Shown: positions 27,107-36,044 of the stretch, in pieces
How positions within the stretch are numbered: the first letter of the stretch is position 1
Layout: each line of letters begins with the position of its first letter
From: JBNLAN01 sp050302175
GTDB taxonomy: Bacteria > Pseudomonadota > Zetaproteobacteria > Mariprofundales > Mariprofundaceae
Direction of reading: 5' to 3'
DNA: 64,000 nucleotides
Assembly (NCBI GenBank): GCA_050302175.1
Contig: JBNLAN010000030.1
Coordinates: forward strand, 57,372-121,371
The notes under the pieces: generated by a model
The model's input: the letters and a program-made list of their open reading frames with translations, nothing else
What the model was told of the DNA's origin: nothing
Databases searched by the model: none
Translations under genes and position numbers: made by a program

Positions 27107-28189
27107 ATGGACAGAGTTACCGAGCCTAAAATTCTCGAAGCGCTAACAGCGATTATCGATCCGGATTTCAAAAAAGATATCGTTTCGCTTGGTTTCGTAA
27201 AAAATATTGCCATCCATGGCGGCAAGGTCTCGTTCACCATCGAGCTCACCACCCCCGCCTGCCCGGTGAAGGAGCACTTCCGCTCCGAAGCCACCCGCCT
27301 CGTCCGCGAACTTGCAGGAGTCGAGAGTGTGGAGGTTGAAATCACCTCGCAGGTTCGTGCATCGGTACCGCAAAATGCACAACCCATTCCCGGCATTAAA
27401 AACATTATCGCCGTCGCCTCCGGCAAGGGCGGCGTCGGCAAATCGACCACCGCGGTCAATCTCGCCATTGCGCTGGCGCAAAGCGGTGCACGCGTCGGGT
27501 TGCTGGATGCGGATATCTATGGCCCATCTGTGCCGAAACTGCTGGGGCTTACCGGACGCCAGCCGAAAATTGAGAAGCAGCGCATGTTTCCCCTTGAAAA
27601 CTACGGCATCAAAAGCATCTCCATCGGCTATCTGGTGAAGGATGAACAGGCATTGATCTGGCGCGGGCCGATGGTCTCGGGTGCGGTGATGCAGCTTTTG
27701 AACGACGTCAACTGGGGGGAGCTCGATTATCTCATTGTCGATCTGCCTCCCGGCACAGGCGATATTCATCTCACCCTCTGTCAGCGCGTACCGCTTACTG
27801 CAGCAGTGGTGGTCACCACCCCGCAGGACATCGCCTTGCTGGACTGCAAAAAAGGCATCGCCATGTTTGAGAAAGTGAATGTGCCGGTACTTGGTATTGC
27901 CGAAAACATGAGCATGTTCATCTGTCCGCATTGCGGAGAAAAAAGCCATATCTTCTCGCAGGGCGGCGCCGAAAAACTGGGGGCCGAACATCGTGTGCGG
28001 GTGCTGGCCGAGATTCCGCTGGATATCAAGGTACGTGAGCAGTCCGATGCGGGTGTACCGATTACGGCCAGCGAGCCCGACTCCGAAATTGCCGTCATCT
28101 ATCAGCAGCTTGCAGGCGAAGTGGCGCGCGGCGTGAGCATCGTCAACCGCAAACGTCCGATCGATATCCCTGTGGTGGTTGCGAGCTAG
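27107..28189 (+). CDS. mrp: Iron-sulfur cluster carrier ATPase, Mrp/ApbC family
   Basis: P-loop ATPase that carries 4Fe-4S clusters to target proteins. An N-terminal MIP18-type domain (residues 1-85, LTTPACPVKEHF) is followed by the deviant Walker A SGKGGVGKST (about residue 105), DLPPGTGD, and the cluster-binding CPHC near residue 270. The start MDRVTEPKI has AAAGGAG seven bases upstream, giving 360 aa; the frame extends 31 codons further but without a ribosome site. It sits opposite the iron-sulfur-rich rnf operon, which would be a plausible client set. Confidence 0.95.
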   Translation: MDRVTEPKILEALTAIIDPDFKKDIVSLGFVKNIAIHGGKVSFTIELTTPACPVKEHFRSEATRLVRELAGVESVEVEITSQVRASVPQNAQPIPGIKNIIAVASGKGGVGKSTTAVNLAIALAQSGARVGLLDADIYGPSVPKLLGLTGRQPKIEKQRMFPLENYGIKSISIGYLVKDEQALIWRGPMVSGAVMQLLNDVNWGELDYLIVDLPPGTGDIHLTLCQRVPLTAAVVVTTPQDIALLDCKKGIAMFEKVNVPVLGIAENMSMFICPHCGEKSHIFSQGGAEKLGAEHRVRVLAEIPLDIKVREQSDAGVPITASEPDSEIAVIYQQLAGEVARGVSIVNRKRPIDIPVVVAS

Positions 28190-28231
28190 CAGCAGCGGCA
28201 ATAGCGTTAGAGTCTGCGCAAGGAGGCTGGC

Positions 28232-29050
28232 ATGCCCGAAAATCTCGATTTCGCACTTATGATCGATAGCTACATTATTCCGTGGAGCATTAAAATCACA
28301 TTGGCTCTGCTGGTCTTCGTGGTCGGTCAGTATGTCTCGCGACTCATTGTGAGACTGGTACGCAACCTGATGGGCAAAGCTCGGGTGGATGCGATGCTCG
28401 CGGGCTTTATCGGCAACATCCTGCGCTTCGTGCTGCTGCTATTCGTGCTGGTGGCTGCACTCGACCAGCTCGGCATCAATACCACCTCGCTCGTTGCTCT
28501 GCTGGGTGCTGCCGGTATCGCAGTAGGCCTTGCACTGAAGGATTCCCTGCAAAACTTCGCTTCTGGCGTATTGCTCATTCTGTTCCGCCCATTTTCGGTA
28601 GGCGACTGGGTCGAGGCAGCCGGCATTCAGGGCAAAGTTCAGAAGATCACCATCTTTTCCACCGTGCTGCTCACCGGCGACAACCGGGTTATTTTGGTAC
28701 CGAACGGGCAGATCTATAACGGCACCATCATCAACTACACATCGAGCGACACTCGCCGTATCGATATGGTCTTCGGCATCAGTTATGGTGATGATCTGAA
28801 AAAGGCCAAGCAGATCATCGAGAGTGTAATTGCGGCCGACGAGCGTATTCTGGAAGAACCGGCCCCGCTGGTGGCCGTATCGTCGCTGGGCGACTCCAGC
28901 GTCAACTTCAATGTGCGCCCATGGGTAAAAACTGAGGAGTACTGGGATGTTTTCTATGCGCTGAATGAAAACATCAAACTCGCTTTCGATGCCAACGGCA
29001 TCTCTATCCCCTTCCCGCAGATGGATGTGCATATCCAGACGGAAGAGTAA
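28232..29050 (+). CDS. mscS: Small-conductance mechanosensitive channel MscS
   Basis: Inner-membrane channel that opens on osmotic down-shock. The 272-aa protein has three membrane helices, with the pore helix GAAGIAVGLALKDSLQNFASG (about residues 90-110), then the beta domain (FRPFSVGDWVEA, VLVPNGQIYNGTIINYT) and the C-terminal cage. The ribosome site AAGGAGG precedes the ATG. It is followed 25 bases later by nhaA. Confidence 0.96.
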   Translation: MPENLDFALMIDSYIIPWSIKITLALLVFVVGQYVSRLIVRLVRNLMGKARVDAMLAGFIGNILRFVLLLFVLVAALDQLGINTTSLVALLGAAGIAVGLALKDSLQNFASGVLLILFRPFSVGDWVEAAGIQGKVQKITIFSTVLLTGDNRVILVPNGQIYNGTIINYTSSDTRRIDMVFGISYGDDLKKAKQIIESVIAADERILEEPAPLVAVSSLGDSSVNFNVRPWVKTEEYWDVFYALNENIKLAFDANGISIPFPQMDVHIQTEE

Positions 29051-29075
29051 GAACCCCGACCAGACATGAGCCACA

Positions 29076-30248
29076 ATGATCAGTAATAAGATCAACACCC
29101 TGTTCCGGCACGATGCTGCCGGCGGCGTTGTGCTGATTCTGGCAGCACTGCTGGCGCTGATTCTCGCCAACTCGCCTTTGGCTCATTACTACGCACTACT
29201 GCTGGATACGCCGGTTGAAGTTCGGGTTGGTGCTTTGCAAATTGCCAAACCGCTGCTGATCTGGATCAACGATGGCCTGATGGCCGTTTTCTTTTTCGCC
29301 ATTGGCCTGGAATTGAAGCGTGAAATACTGGAAGGCGAACTCTCCGACAAACGCGCCGTCATGCTGCCGCTTTACGGAGCCATCGGCGGCATGGCCGTCC
29401 CTGCGATCATCTATCTCCTCATCAATGCCGAACATCCAATTGCGATTCAAGGCTGGGCAATTCCGACCGCGACCGACATCGCCTTTGCACTCGGCATTCT
29501 TGCACTACTGGGTAAACGTGTACCGATCGGATTAAAAACCTTTCTGGTTTCACTGGCGATTTTTGACGATCTTGGTGCCATTATCATTATTGCAACGTTC
29601 TACACCCAGCACATCTCTGCACTCAGTCTGCTGATCGCCGCCCTGTGTATGCTGTCGTTAGCATTGTTCAACCGTACGAAAGTGAGTTCTCTGGTTCCCT
29701 ATCTCTTTATAGGCCTGGTAATGTGGGTGGCAGTGTTGAAATCCGGCGTGCATGCCACCTTGGCCGGCGTAGCACTCGCCATGTTCATTCCACTTGCCCC
29801 GACCGAGCCCAAAGGGCGCTCACTGCTGCATGACCTGGAGTCCGACCTGCAAGGCTTCGTCACTTTCGGAGTCGTGCCAATCTTTGCCTTTGCCAATGCA
29901 GGCTTGTCGTTTAGCGCTATGGGATACGAACATTTGCTGCATCCGGTCACCCTGGGGGTGGCACTAGGGCTTTTCGTCGGCAAACAGCTCGGCGTCATGA
30001 GCTTTACCTGGCTGGCCGTGCGAACGGGTATTGCAAGATTGCCGAGCGAGTCAAGCTGGTCTCAACTTTACGGTGTTGCGATTCTGTGCGGCATCGGTTT
30101 CACCATGAGCCTGTTTATCGGCTCACTCGCCTTTGAAAACAGTGGTTCCAATCAACTGTTCGACGAGCGGTTAGGTATCCTGCTCGCCTCAACTCTTTCA
30201 GCCATTGTTGGTTATCTCTGGCTCAACCAGGCTCTGAAGAAAAAATAA
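29076..30248 (+). CDS. nhaA: Na+/H+ antiporter NhaA
   Basis: Electrogenic antiporter that expels Na+ using the proton gradient. The 390-aa protein has 12 helices. The ion-binding Asp pair is in LAIFDDLGAIIII (about residue 168), and PTATDIAFALGILALLG and GIGFTMSLFIGSLAF are other family blocks. Together with the NSS transporter it suits a salt-exposed, marine lifestyle, which is inference. The gene is preceded by mscS and followed 48 bases later by rnd. Confidence 0.97.
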   Translation: MISNKINTLFRHDAAGGVVLILAALLALILANSPLAHYYALLLDTPVEVRVGALQIAKPLLIWINDGLMAVFFFAIGLELKREILEGELSDKRAVMLPLYGAIGGMAVPAIIYLLINAEHPIAIQGWAIPTATDIAFALGILALLGKRVPIGLKTFLVSLAIFDDLGAIIIIATFYTQHISALSLLIAALCMLSLALFNRTKVSSLVPYLFIGLVMWVAVLKSGVHATLAGVALAMFIPLAPTEPKGRSLLHDLESDLQGFVTFGVVPIFAFANAGLSFSAMGYEHLLHPVTLGVALGLFVGKQLGVMSFTWLAVRTGIARLPSESSWSQLYGVAILCGIGFTMSLFIGSLAFENSGSNQLFDERLGILLASTLSAIVGYLWLNQALKKK

Positions 30249-30296
30249 TCGGACTGGCCGCTTGTGCACACCGCAAGCACCCCCTAGTTTTCTGGC

Positions 30297-31508
30297 ATGC
30301 CAGAATCCTCCAGCCAAACCATTAAAGAAAAAAAATACATCGACACACCCGAAGCGCTTGCAGAAGCCTGCGAAGCACTGAAAAAGGCACCTGTGCTCTG
30401 CGTCGATACCGAATTCCACCGCGAATCGACCTACTACTCCCAGTTTGCCCTCATGCAGGTTGCCGATCGTCACTGCTGCTACCTGATCGATCCGCAGGCG
30501 CTGAATGATCTCTCCGCTCTGTGGGATATCATTTGTGATCCGAACATCCTCAAAGTATTCCATGCCGCCTATCAGGATGTGGAGATCATCCTGAAAGAGG
30601 CCGGGCGCATGCCCACCCCCTTGTTCGATACGCAGGTGGCCGCAGCACTGCTCGGCTACGGCCTGCAGATCGGCTTCGGCAATCTGGTGCAGCGAGTCAC
30701 ACGCAAAACCCTGCCCAAGCAGGAGTCATTCAGCGACTGGATGAAGCGACCGCTCACCCAAAAGCAGCTCGACTACGCCGCCGACGACGTAATCTACCTG
30801 ATGCCGGTCTATCAGCATTTGAAAGAGCGCCTTGAAGCCATGGGACGCACCTCCTGGCTCAACGAAGAGCAGAGCTCGCTCACCGACCCTGTCACCTACC
30901 AGACCCCGCTTGAGCAGATTTTCTGGAAGGTGAAGGGGGTGACCAAACTCAAACCCAAACAGATGGCAGTGCTGCGCGAAGTAGCGGCCTGGCGTGAAGC
31001 TGCCTCCCAGAAAAGAGACCTCCCCCGCCGCCGCATTGTCTCGGATGATGCACTCATCATGATCGCCACCCGCGAGAAACTGAATGAAGACGAACTGATG
31101 CGCATGCGGGGCCTGAGTCAGGGCACCGTCAAACGTTTCAGCAATGAGATCTGCGCCGCATGGCAGCGCGGCCGCGACTGCCCGCAGGATGACTGGCCAC
31201 GGCAGTCGCCCCGCACACACAATACCGAAGGTACCGACCTGCGCCTTGAGTTACTGGAGACTCTGGTGCGTCTGCATGCAGACGAAAAGCACATTGCCTC
31301 CTCCATCCTTGCCAGCAAGAGCGACCTCTCCGAGCTCGCCTCGTGGGGGAAACATCGCAAGGGCGAACCGCCAGAGCTGGCGGTATTGCATGGCTGGAGA
31401 CGTGAGCTGGTCGGCAATGAACTGTTGCGCATGCTCGCAGGAGAATTGTCGCTGCGCATCGACCCCGATACCGCCCTGCCTGTGATCGAAAGCTTTCAAC
31501 AGCAATGA
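30297..31508 (+). CDS. rnd: Ribonuclease D
   Basis: 3'-to-5' exoribonuclease of 403 aa that trims tRNA and other stable RNAs. The DEDD active site is visible: VDTEFHRES (ExoI), VFHAAYQDVEII (ExoII) and the tyrosine motif QLDYAADDVIYL (ExoIII, about residue 160). Two HRDC-type helical domains follow. The stop codon overlaps the ATG of the next gene (ATGA), so the two are coupled. Confidence 0.96.
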   Translation: MPESSSQTIKEKKYIDTPEALAEACEALKKAPVLCVDTEFHRESTYYSQFALMQVADRHCCYLIDPQALNDLSALWDIICDPNILKVFHAAYQDVEIILKEAGRMPTPLFDTQVAAALLGYGLQIGFGNLVQRVTRKTLPKQESFSDWMKRPLTQKQLDYAADDVIYLMPVYQHLKERLEAMGRTSWLNEEQSSLTDPVTYQTPLEQIFWKVKGVTKLKPKQMAVLREVAAWREAASQKRDLPRRRIVSDDALIMIATREKLNEDELMRMRGLSQGTVKRFSNEICAAWQRGRDCPQDDWPRQSPRTHNTEGTDLRLELLETLVRLHADEKHIASSILASKSDLSELASWGKHRKGEPPELAVLHGWRRELVGNELLRMLAGELSLRIDPDTALPVIESFQQQ

Positions 31509-32134
31509 AACTCGGCTTCACCATCGATGCACTCTCCGCAGCAGGCGATGCGGCCTGGCGATTGCAGAAAGATGGCAGCTTCCGCCCCTGCACCTTTGCC
31601 GAGGACTACCAGCCGAACGATGCCCTGATCGAGAACATCGCCGAGGTGCGTGACTGGGCCGGTCGCAGGCTGAAAAAAGATCGCGACAAGGTACTTCGTA
31701 AGTATGAGAAGCCCGGCATGTTCGATTTCCTGATGCGCGGCATCTTCGCGCATGCTGTGGTGCATCGCTTCTCCAGCGCTTCCATTCCCGACAAGCAGCA
31801 GTTCGTCGATCTGGTGCGCGCATCATCCCCCGGCACGCCATGGCTGATTCACCTCGACCTGGCCGGCCACTTCCGCGCCATCGACACGAGCAGAACCTCC
31901 ATCATGGGCAACCCCGCCATTGCCGTACGCGCCGAGATCGCTTCCAGCGAAGAGTTCACCGGCCCGATTGCTGCGAGCAACGATAAAATGATGGAAGAGA
32001 TTTACCGACAGTTCCTCGAAGGCTGGTATGAGCACCTGAAAAGCCGCAAAACCGGGGTGTTCGTTCCCGATGCCGAGAAACTGCGCGAAAAGGCCAACCT
32101 CATTGCCGATATCGAACGTTGGCAGCACGAATAA
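31505..32134 (+). CDS. Unknown protein coupled to rnd
   Basis: A 209-aa soluble protein that I do not recognise. It has no signal peptide or membrane helix. Visible features are a basic helical stretch (RRLKKDRDKVLRKYEK, about residue 52), a His-rich short segment (IFAHAVVHRF) and a charged C-terminus. Codon use and GC match the chromosome, and it overlaps rnd by four bases, so it is an established resident rather than an insert. A role in RNA processing with RNase D is possible from context only. Confidence 0.7.
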   Translation: MKLGFTIDALSAAGDAAWRLQKDGSFRPCTFAEDYQPNDALIENIAEVRDWAGRRLKKDRDKVLRKYEKPGMFDFLMRGIFAHAVVHRFSSASIPDKQQFVDLVRASSPGTPWLIHLDLAGHFRAIDTSRTSIMGNPAIAVRAEIASSEEFTGPIAASNDKMMEEIYRQFLEGWYEHLKSRKTGVFVPDAEKLREKANLIADIERWQHE

Positions 32135-32193
32135 TCTGGAATGTAATTCCGCTTTTGAGCTGTATTCGCATGCGAAAAGGCTGTGGAGTAATT

Positions 32194-32724
32194 GTGCCTG
32201 ATGCAGAAGTGAATACGTTATCAAAAGAACGGCTTGCTCGAAGAGCCTGCATCCTCTGCTCTCATTGTATCCGTAACTTGATTTTCTATATCGGTGGTCT
32301 TAACGGTAAAGAGCCAGTCTACCCTGACCAGTTCTGGATCACTGCAAACGGAAACTTTTTAGATATATGCATACTAGAATGGTGCAAGCTCTTCGCAGAC
32401 AAGAATGGTAACCATCACTGGAAAAGAGTGGTGAATGCACAAACCGATTTTTATGATGGGTTACTGAGTGAATTAAACATCTCTAGATCTGAGTTTGTTG
32501 AATACATTAATAAAGTGAAAGGCTATCGAGATAAATTTATCGCACATCTGGATCATGAAAACACGATGCATATACCTCAGATGAATGTAGTGCTTTCGAG
32601 TGCCACTTATCTTTTCAACTATCTCCGCAATCAAGAAAAAGGCAATCCACTCTTCGCTGATATGCCACCAAATGCAGGGCACCTCGTACTGACTTACCAA
32701 GAGGACATGGATAAATATTTATGA
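32194..32724 (+). CDS. HEPN/AbiU2-like protein, AT-rich accessory gene
   Basis: A 176-aa protein from an AT-rich stretch clearly unlike its neighbours. I choose GTG at 32194 (GGAG five bases upstream); ATGs at 32170 and 32119 are alternatives. It is all-helical in character, and the segment VKGYRDKFIAHLDHE near the centre fits the HEPN ribonuclease-type Rx4-6H pattern (R-x5-H) as seen in AbiU2-like proteins. That family call is by eye only. It is flanked by degenerate copies of a palindrome also found beside the 53.6-55.9 kb insert. A toxin or defence role is a hypothesis. Confidence 0.5.
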   Translation: MPDAEVNTLSKERLARRACILCSHCIRNLIFYIGGLNGKEPVYPDQFWITANGNFLDICILEWCKLFADKNGNHHWKRVVNAQTDFYDGLLSELNISRSEFVEYINKVKGYRDKFIAHLDHENTMHIPQMNVVLSSATYLFNYLRNQEKGNPLFADMPPNAGHLVLTYQEDMDKYL

Positions 32725-32728
32725 AGTT

Positions 32729-32754
32729 CACTTTTTGCCGAAAGCGGTCATTCG
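32729..32754 (+). repeat. Accessory-module border repeat, copy A
   Basis: CACTTTTTGCCGAAAGCGG followed by TCATTCG begins five bases after the stop of the HEPN-like gene. It shares the core TTTTTGCC(A/G)AAAGCGGnCATTCG with the copy at 55995-56028. The left arm is degenerate, so pairing is imperfect. Confidence 0.5.
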
Positions 32755-32793
32755 CTGATCATCATTAACAGCTCTGCGTGCTAAAGTTACCCC

Positions 32794-33576
32794 ATGAAAA
32801 TCATCACGTTTAATGCCAACGGCATTCGCTCCGCCACCAGCAAGGGATTTTTCGACTGGTTTGCCGCGCAGGATGCCGACGTGCTCTGCATTCAGGAGCT
32901 GAAGGCGCATGCGCATCAGATTCCCGACGAAGCCTGCCCGGAAGGTTATGCCCGCTACGATCACTGTGCGGAGAAGCCCGGCTACTCGGGGGTGGCGCTT
33001 TACAGTCGCACGGTGCCAGACGTGGTGCATCTGGGGCTTGGCAGCGTGGACGAGAAAACCGACTGGGCGGACATGGATGCCGAGGGGCGCTACATCCAGG
33101 CCGATTTCGGCAAACTCTCCATCATCAGCGCCTATTTCCCTTCCGGCTCATCCTCGGATGCGCGGCAAGCGGCCAAGATGTCGTTTCTGGAGCGCTTCCT
33201 GCCGCACATCACCTGCCTGAAAGAGAGCGGTCGCGATATTATCCTCTGCGGAGACATCAATATCGCCCACCGCCCTATCGACCTGAAAAACTGGAAAGGC
33301 AACCTGAAAAACTCAGGCTTCCTGCCCGAGGAACGCGTATGGATGGATGCGCTATTGAACGCTGGCTTCGTCGATATCTTCCGCTCACTCTATCCGGAAC
33401 GAGAGGCTTACAGCTGGTGGTCCAACCGCGGCGCTGCACGTGAAAAAGATGTCGGCTGGCGCATCGATTATCACCTCTGCACCCCGGGCATTGCTGCTCA
33501 GGCCAGGCAGGTCGATATTTTCAGGGAAACATTCTTTTCCGATCATGCACCGGTGACCGCGGATTTCAGTATTTAG
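32794..33576 (+). CDS. xth: Exodeoxyribonuclease III
   Basis: AP endonuclease and 3' exonuclease of base-excision repair. The 260-aa protein has the full set of family residues: TFNANGIRSA (Asn), LCIQELKAH (Glu metal ligand), SAYFPSGSS, LCGDINIAHRPIDL (Asp/Asn) and FSDHAPVTADF (Asp-His). The start MKIITFNANG is the standard N-terminus. It stands alone between the AT-rich insert and the convergent apaH gene. Confidence 0.96.
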   Translation: MKIITFNANGIRSATSKGFFDWFAAQDADVLCIQELKAHAHQIPDEACPEGYARYDHCAEKPGYSGVALYSRTVPDVVHLGLGSVDEKTDWADMDAEGRYIQADFGKLSIISAYFPSGSSSDARQAAKMSFLERFLPHITCLKESGRDIILCGDINIAHRPIDLKNWKGNLKNSGFLPEERVWMDALLNAGFVDIFRSLYPEREAYSWWSNRGAAREKDVGWRIDYHLCTPGIAAQARQVDIFRETFFSDHAPVTADFSI

Positions 33577-33585
33577 CTGACAGGA

Positions 33586-34425
33586 TCAATCTTTACCGAC
33601 CGCACGACAAGCCTTGCAGGATACCGAAATCAGTTTCGTTTTTTTCTTGCCAAGTCTGGCAATCGTGAGTTTACCACCCCACACGCAACCGGAGTCGAGC
33701 CCCAATACATGTGGCTGATCATCAACGACCCCCTTGGCTGCCCAGTGACCGTAGATGATCCGGTAATCTTTTCTCCAGGCGAGCGAAGCGTGGGCGAACC
33801 ATGGCTTTTCAAGCCTGGATGTAGGGCCGCCACTGCTAACCCTCCAGTTGAACTTGCCTTCTTGTGTGCAATAGCGGGTACGCGTCAATACGGCAGCAGA
33901 AAAAATATCGCGTGCGACTCCCTTGTCCGCAGGCTCGGTCCGTGACGAACGCAGCTTGCGCAACTGCCGGGCGAACTCCTCCCAGCCCGGCCCGCGTAAC
34001 TGCTCTTCGACCCGGCGAGCCCGCTTGCGGGCTTTCTTGAGTTCCCATGCAGGATGCAGCCCCGCGTGGACCATCATCACCTTACGCTTCTTATCGCGGT
34101 GCATAAGCGGCCGGTAGCGCAGCCAGTCGATGAGCTCTTTCGCATCATGAGCCATCAACACCCTGGCAAGTCCTTTATCCGTACGATGGATGCGCTTGTT
34201 GGCATACATTGATAGTAATGTGAGATCGTGGTTGCCGAGCACACAAATACAGGCATCGCCAAGACCCTTCAGATAACGCAAAACCTCCAGCGAATCGGGG
34301 CCACGGTTGACCAGATCGCCGACGCACCAAAGCTGATCTGCATGAGGATCGAACTTCACCTTTGCCAGCAACCGCTGCAATGGCTCAAAACATCCCTGTA
34401 TATCACCGACGACGTAAACTGCCAT
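33586..34425 (-). CDS. apaH: Symmetrical bis(5'-nucleosyl)-tetraphosphatase
   Basis: Metallophosphatase that cleaves Ap4A to two ADP and can decap NpnN RNA. The metallophosphoesterase motifs GDIQGC (residues 7-12), GDLVNRGPDS (about residue 37) and GNHDLTLL (about residue 62) are intact. At 279 aa it has the usual ApaH length with a basic C-terminus. Convergent with xth, nine bases apart. Confidence 0.96.
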   Translation of the reverse strand: MAVYVVGDIQGCFEPLQRLLAKVKFDPHADQLWCVGDLVNRGPDSLEVLRYLKGLGDACICVLGNHDLTLLSMYANKRIHRTDKGLARVLMAHDAKELIDWLRYRPLMHRDKKRKVMMVHAGLHPAWELKKARKRARRVEEQLRGPGWEEFARQLRKLRSSRTEPADKGVARDIFSAAVLTRTRYCTQEGKFNWRVSSGGPTSRLEKPWFAHASLAWRKDYRIIYGHWAAKGVVDDQPHVLGLDSGCVWGGKLTIARLGKKKTKLISVSCKACRAVGKD

Positions 34426-34483
34426 TGCCAGATGCTAGCTTTGAAACAGGGAAGCAAAAACCTTTTTTCAGCGATTCGCCCGA

Positions 34484-35326
34484 CTACTCGGGCACCACCC
34501 ACTGCACACTCGATACCGCACCCGAAGCCCTTGCAAGCAATGCTTTGAGCTCTGGCATGATTGCGCGCAGCTCATCGTCCAGCTTCCAGGGGGGATTGAT
34601 GATGGTCATGCCGCAGCCATGCAGATGCTCATCGTCCAGCGCAGCAACCTGGATTTCCGCATTCAACACCTTACGAATACCACTCGCCGCCAGCTTGCGA
34701 TGAAATTTATCGACCGGCTCGCGCGACTTCAGCGGATACCAGATGGCATAACAGCCGGTATCCCAGCGTTTGAACGCCTGTTTCAACCCATCCAGCAGAC
34801 GATTGAACTCATCCGTCACTTCAAACGGCGGATCGAGCAACACCACACCGCGCCGTGGCGTAGGCGGCAACAGCGCCTTCATCGCCTTGTAGGCATCCAG
34901 ATGATGCAGGACTGTCTGCTTGTCACGGTTGAAATTGGCCGACAGGGTCTCGAAATCGGCCGGGTGAAGCTCATTGAGTTGCAGGCGATCTCCCGCACGC
35001 AGCAAATGCCTCGCAATGTATGGCGACCCGGGATAACAGTTCAGATCACCGCTCTCATATGCGGTCAATTCGCGAATCAGCGTAGCAAAGCGCTCCAGAA
35101 TTTCGCCCCGCCGGGGCATATCGAGCAAACGCTGCACGCCATCGCGATATTCAAGCGTCTTCCCCGCCTCAACCGACGTCAGATCATAGAACCCGATGCC
35201 TGCATGCGCATCGATCACCGAAAGCGGTTTCTCTTTTTTCTGCATATGCTCGATGAGCAGCATCAGGATCACGTGCTTGAACACATCAGCAAAATTGCCC
35301 GCGTGGTAAATATGCCGATAATTCAT
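34484..35326 (-). CDS. rlmJ: 23S rRNA (adenine-2030-N6)-methyltransferase
   Basis: Methylates A2030 of 23S rRNA with SAM. The 280-aa protein begins MNYRHIYHAGNFADVFKH, the RlmJ hallmark. It has VIDAHAGIGFYDL (motif I, about residue 38) and the NPPY-like catalytic motif seen as LLDPPFE (about residue 163). Single gene with about 60 bases to apaH on one side and 117 to the lipoprotein pair on the other. Confidence 0.95.
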   Translation of the reverse strand: MNYRHIYHAGNFADVFKHVILMLLIEHMQKKEKPLSVIDAHAGIGFYDLTSVEAGKTLEYRDGVQRLLDMPRRGEILERFATLIRELTAYESGDLNCYPGSPYIARHLLRAGDRLQLNELHPADFETLSANFNRDKQTVLHHLDAYKAMKALLPPTPRRGVVLLDPPFEVTDEFNRLLDGLKQAFKRWDTGCYAIWYPLKSREPVDKFHRKLAASGIRKVLNAEIQVAALDDEHLHGCGMTIINPPWKLDDELRAIMPELKALLARASGAVSSVQWVVPE

Positions 35327-35443
35327 GAAAAGTCCGCCGTGAAGGATTGAACAACAGGCGGATCATGCATGCCGAATGCGTGGATGTGAACGAAGAAGCA
35401 CAAGGCGTCGCCGCACCCTCCGGTACGGCGATGCCCCTTGCTA

Positions 35444-36043
35444 TTACTTGCTCGACAGCAGTCGCTTCTTAAGTTTGGCATGAGAGCCAAACTTCTTGCG
35501 AAAGGCTTTCAGCTCCTTTCCGTACTCGTCAACCACTTCAATCTTGGTGATCTCCGAGAACTCATCGCGATGATAGCGGATGGTGCCGAGATATACGGCC
35601 TGATCACCCTTGCGGATATCCACCTTGAAACCAGCAGGAAGAGATAGTCGCTGCATCGTCGGCTGAAACTGCAAGGAGATCATGCCTGTCAGCGCAAAGA
35701 ACGGTTGATTGTCTGCAACAGTGTAACCAGTTTCACCCAACTTCAGTATCATGCGATTTTTGTAATCGCGAATACCTGGCTCAGTTTCAAAGCGACGATA
35801 TTCGTCACCTGTCAGAAACCATACCGCATCCTTAAACTCCTTCGAGCCGACATCGTTCCATTTGAAGTGCTGCTCGTGCTTCCCAAGAGGAGGCACCAAC
35901 TCAACCTTCATCACCACCACGGTTTTACCCGGAGCAAGATCATCGGCGGTTGTCGCCTTCTTCATGGCATGTGGGATACAGGCCGTTAGCAGAAAAAGAG
36001 AAGCAAAAACAGCGATGCTGCGAATGATGAATTTCCGCTCCAT
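35444..36043 (-). CDS. Predicted lipoprotein of unknown function (first of a pair)
   Basis: A 199-aa exported protein. The signal peptide MERKFIIRSIAVFASLFLL ends in the lipobox LTAC. The mature part is mixed alpha/beta (GKTVVVMKVELVPPLGKHE, VYLGTIRYHRDEFSEI) with a basic C-terminal tail (KKFGSHAKLKKRLLSSK). The TVVVMKVEL and GTIRY stretches recall small carboxypeptidase-like beta sandwiches, but I assign no family. It starts one base after the neighbouring lipoprotein stop, so both are one transcript. Confidence 0.65.
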   Translation of the reverse strand: MERKFIIRSIAVFASLFLLTACIPHAMKKATTADDLAPGKTVVVMKVELVPPLGKHEQHFKWNDVGSKEFKDAVWFLTGDEYRRFETEPGIRDYKNRMILKLGETGYTVADNQPFFALTGMISLQFQPTMQRLSLPAGFKVDIRKGDQAVYLGTIRYHRDEFSEITKIEVVDEYGKELKAFRKKFGSHAKLKKRLLSSK

Positions 36044-36044
36044 C

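Noticed and set aside
27143..28201. 352-aa open frame on the minus strand opposite mrp
   Set aside because: The plus strand encodes Mrp with intact P-loop and CxxC; the antisense frame is His/Asp-rich shadow sequence.
34478..34493. Hairpin GCCCGA/TCGGGC at the rlmJ stop codon as a terminator
   Set aside because: On the rlmJ transcript the stem is followed by A residues rather than T residues.
35412..35440. GC-rich hairpin between the lipoprotein pair and rlmJ as a terminator
   Set aside because: The arms pair with a G-T wobble, but neither strand has a T-run after the stem.
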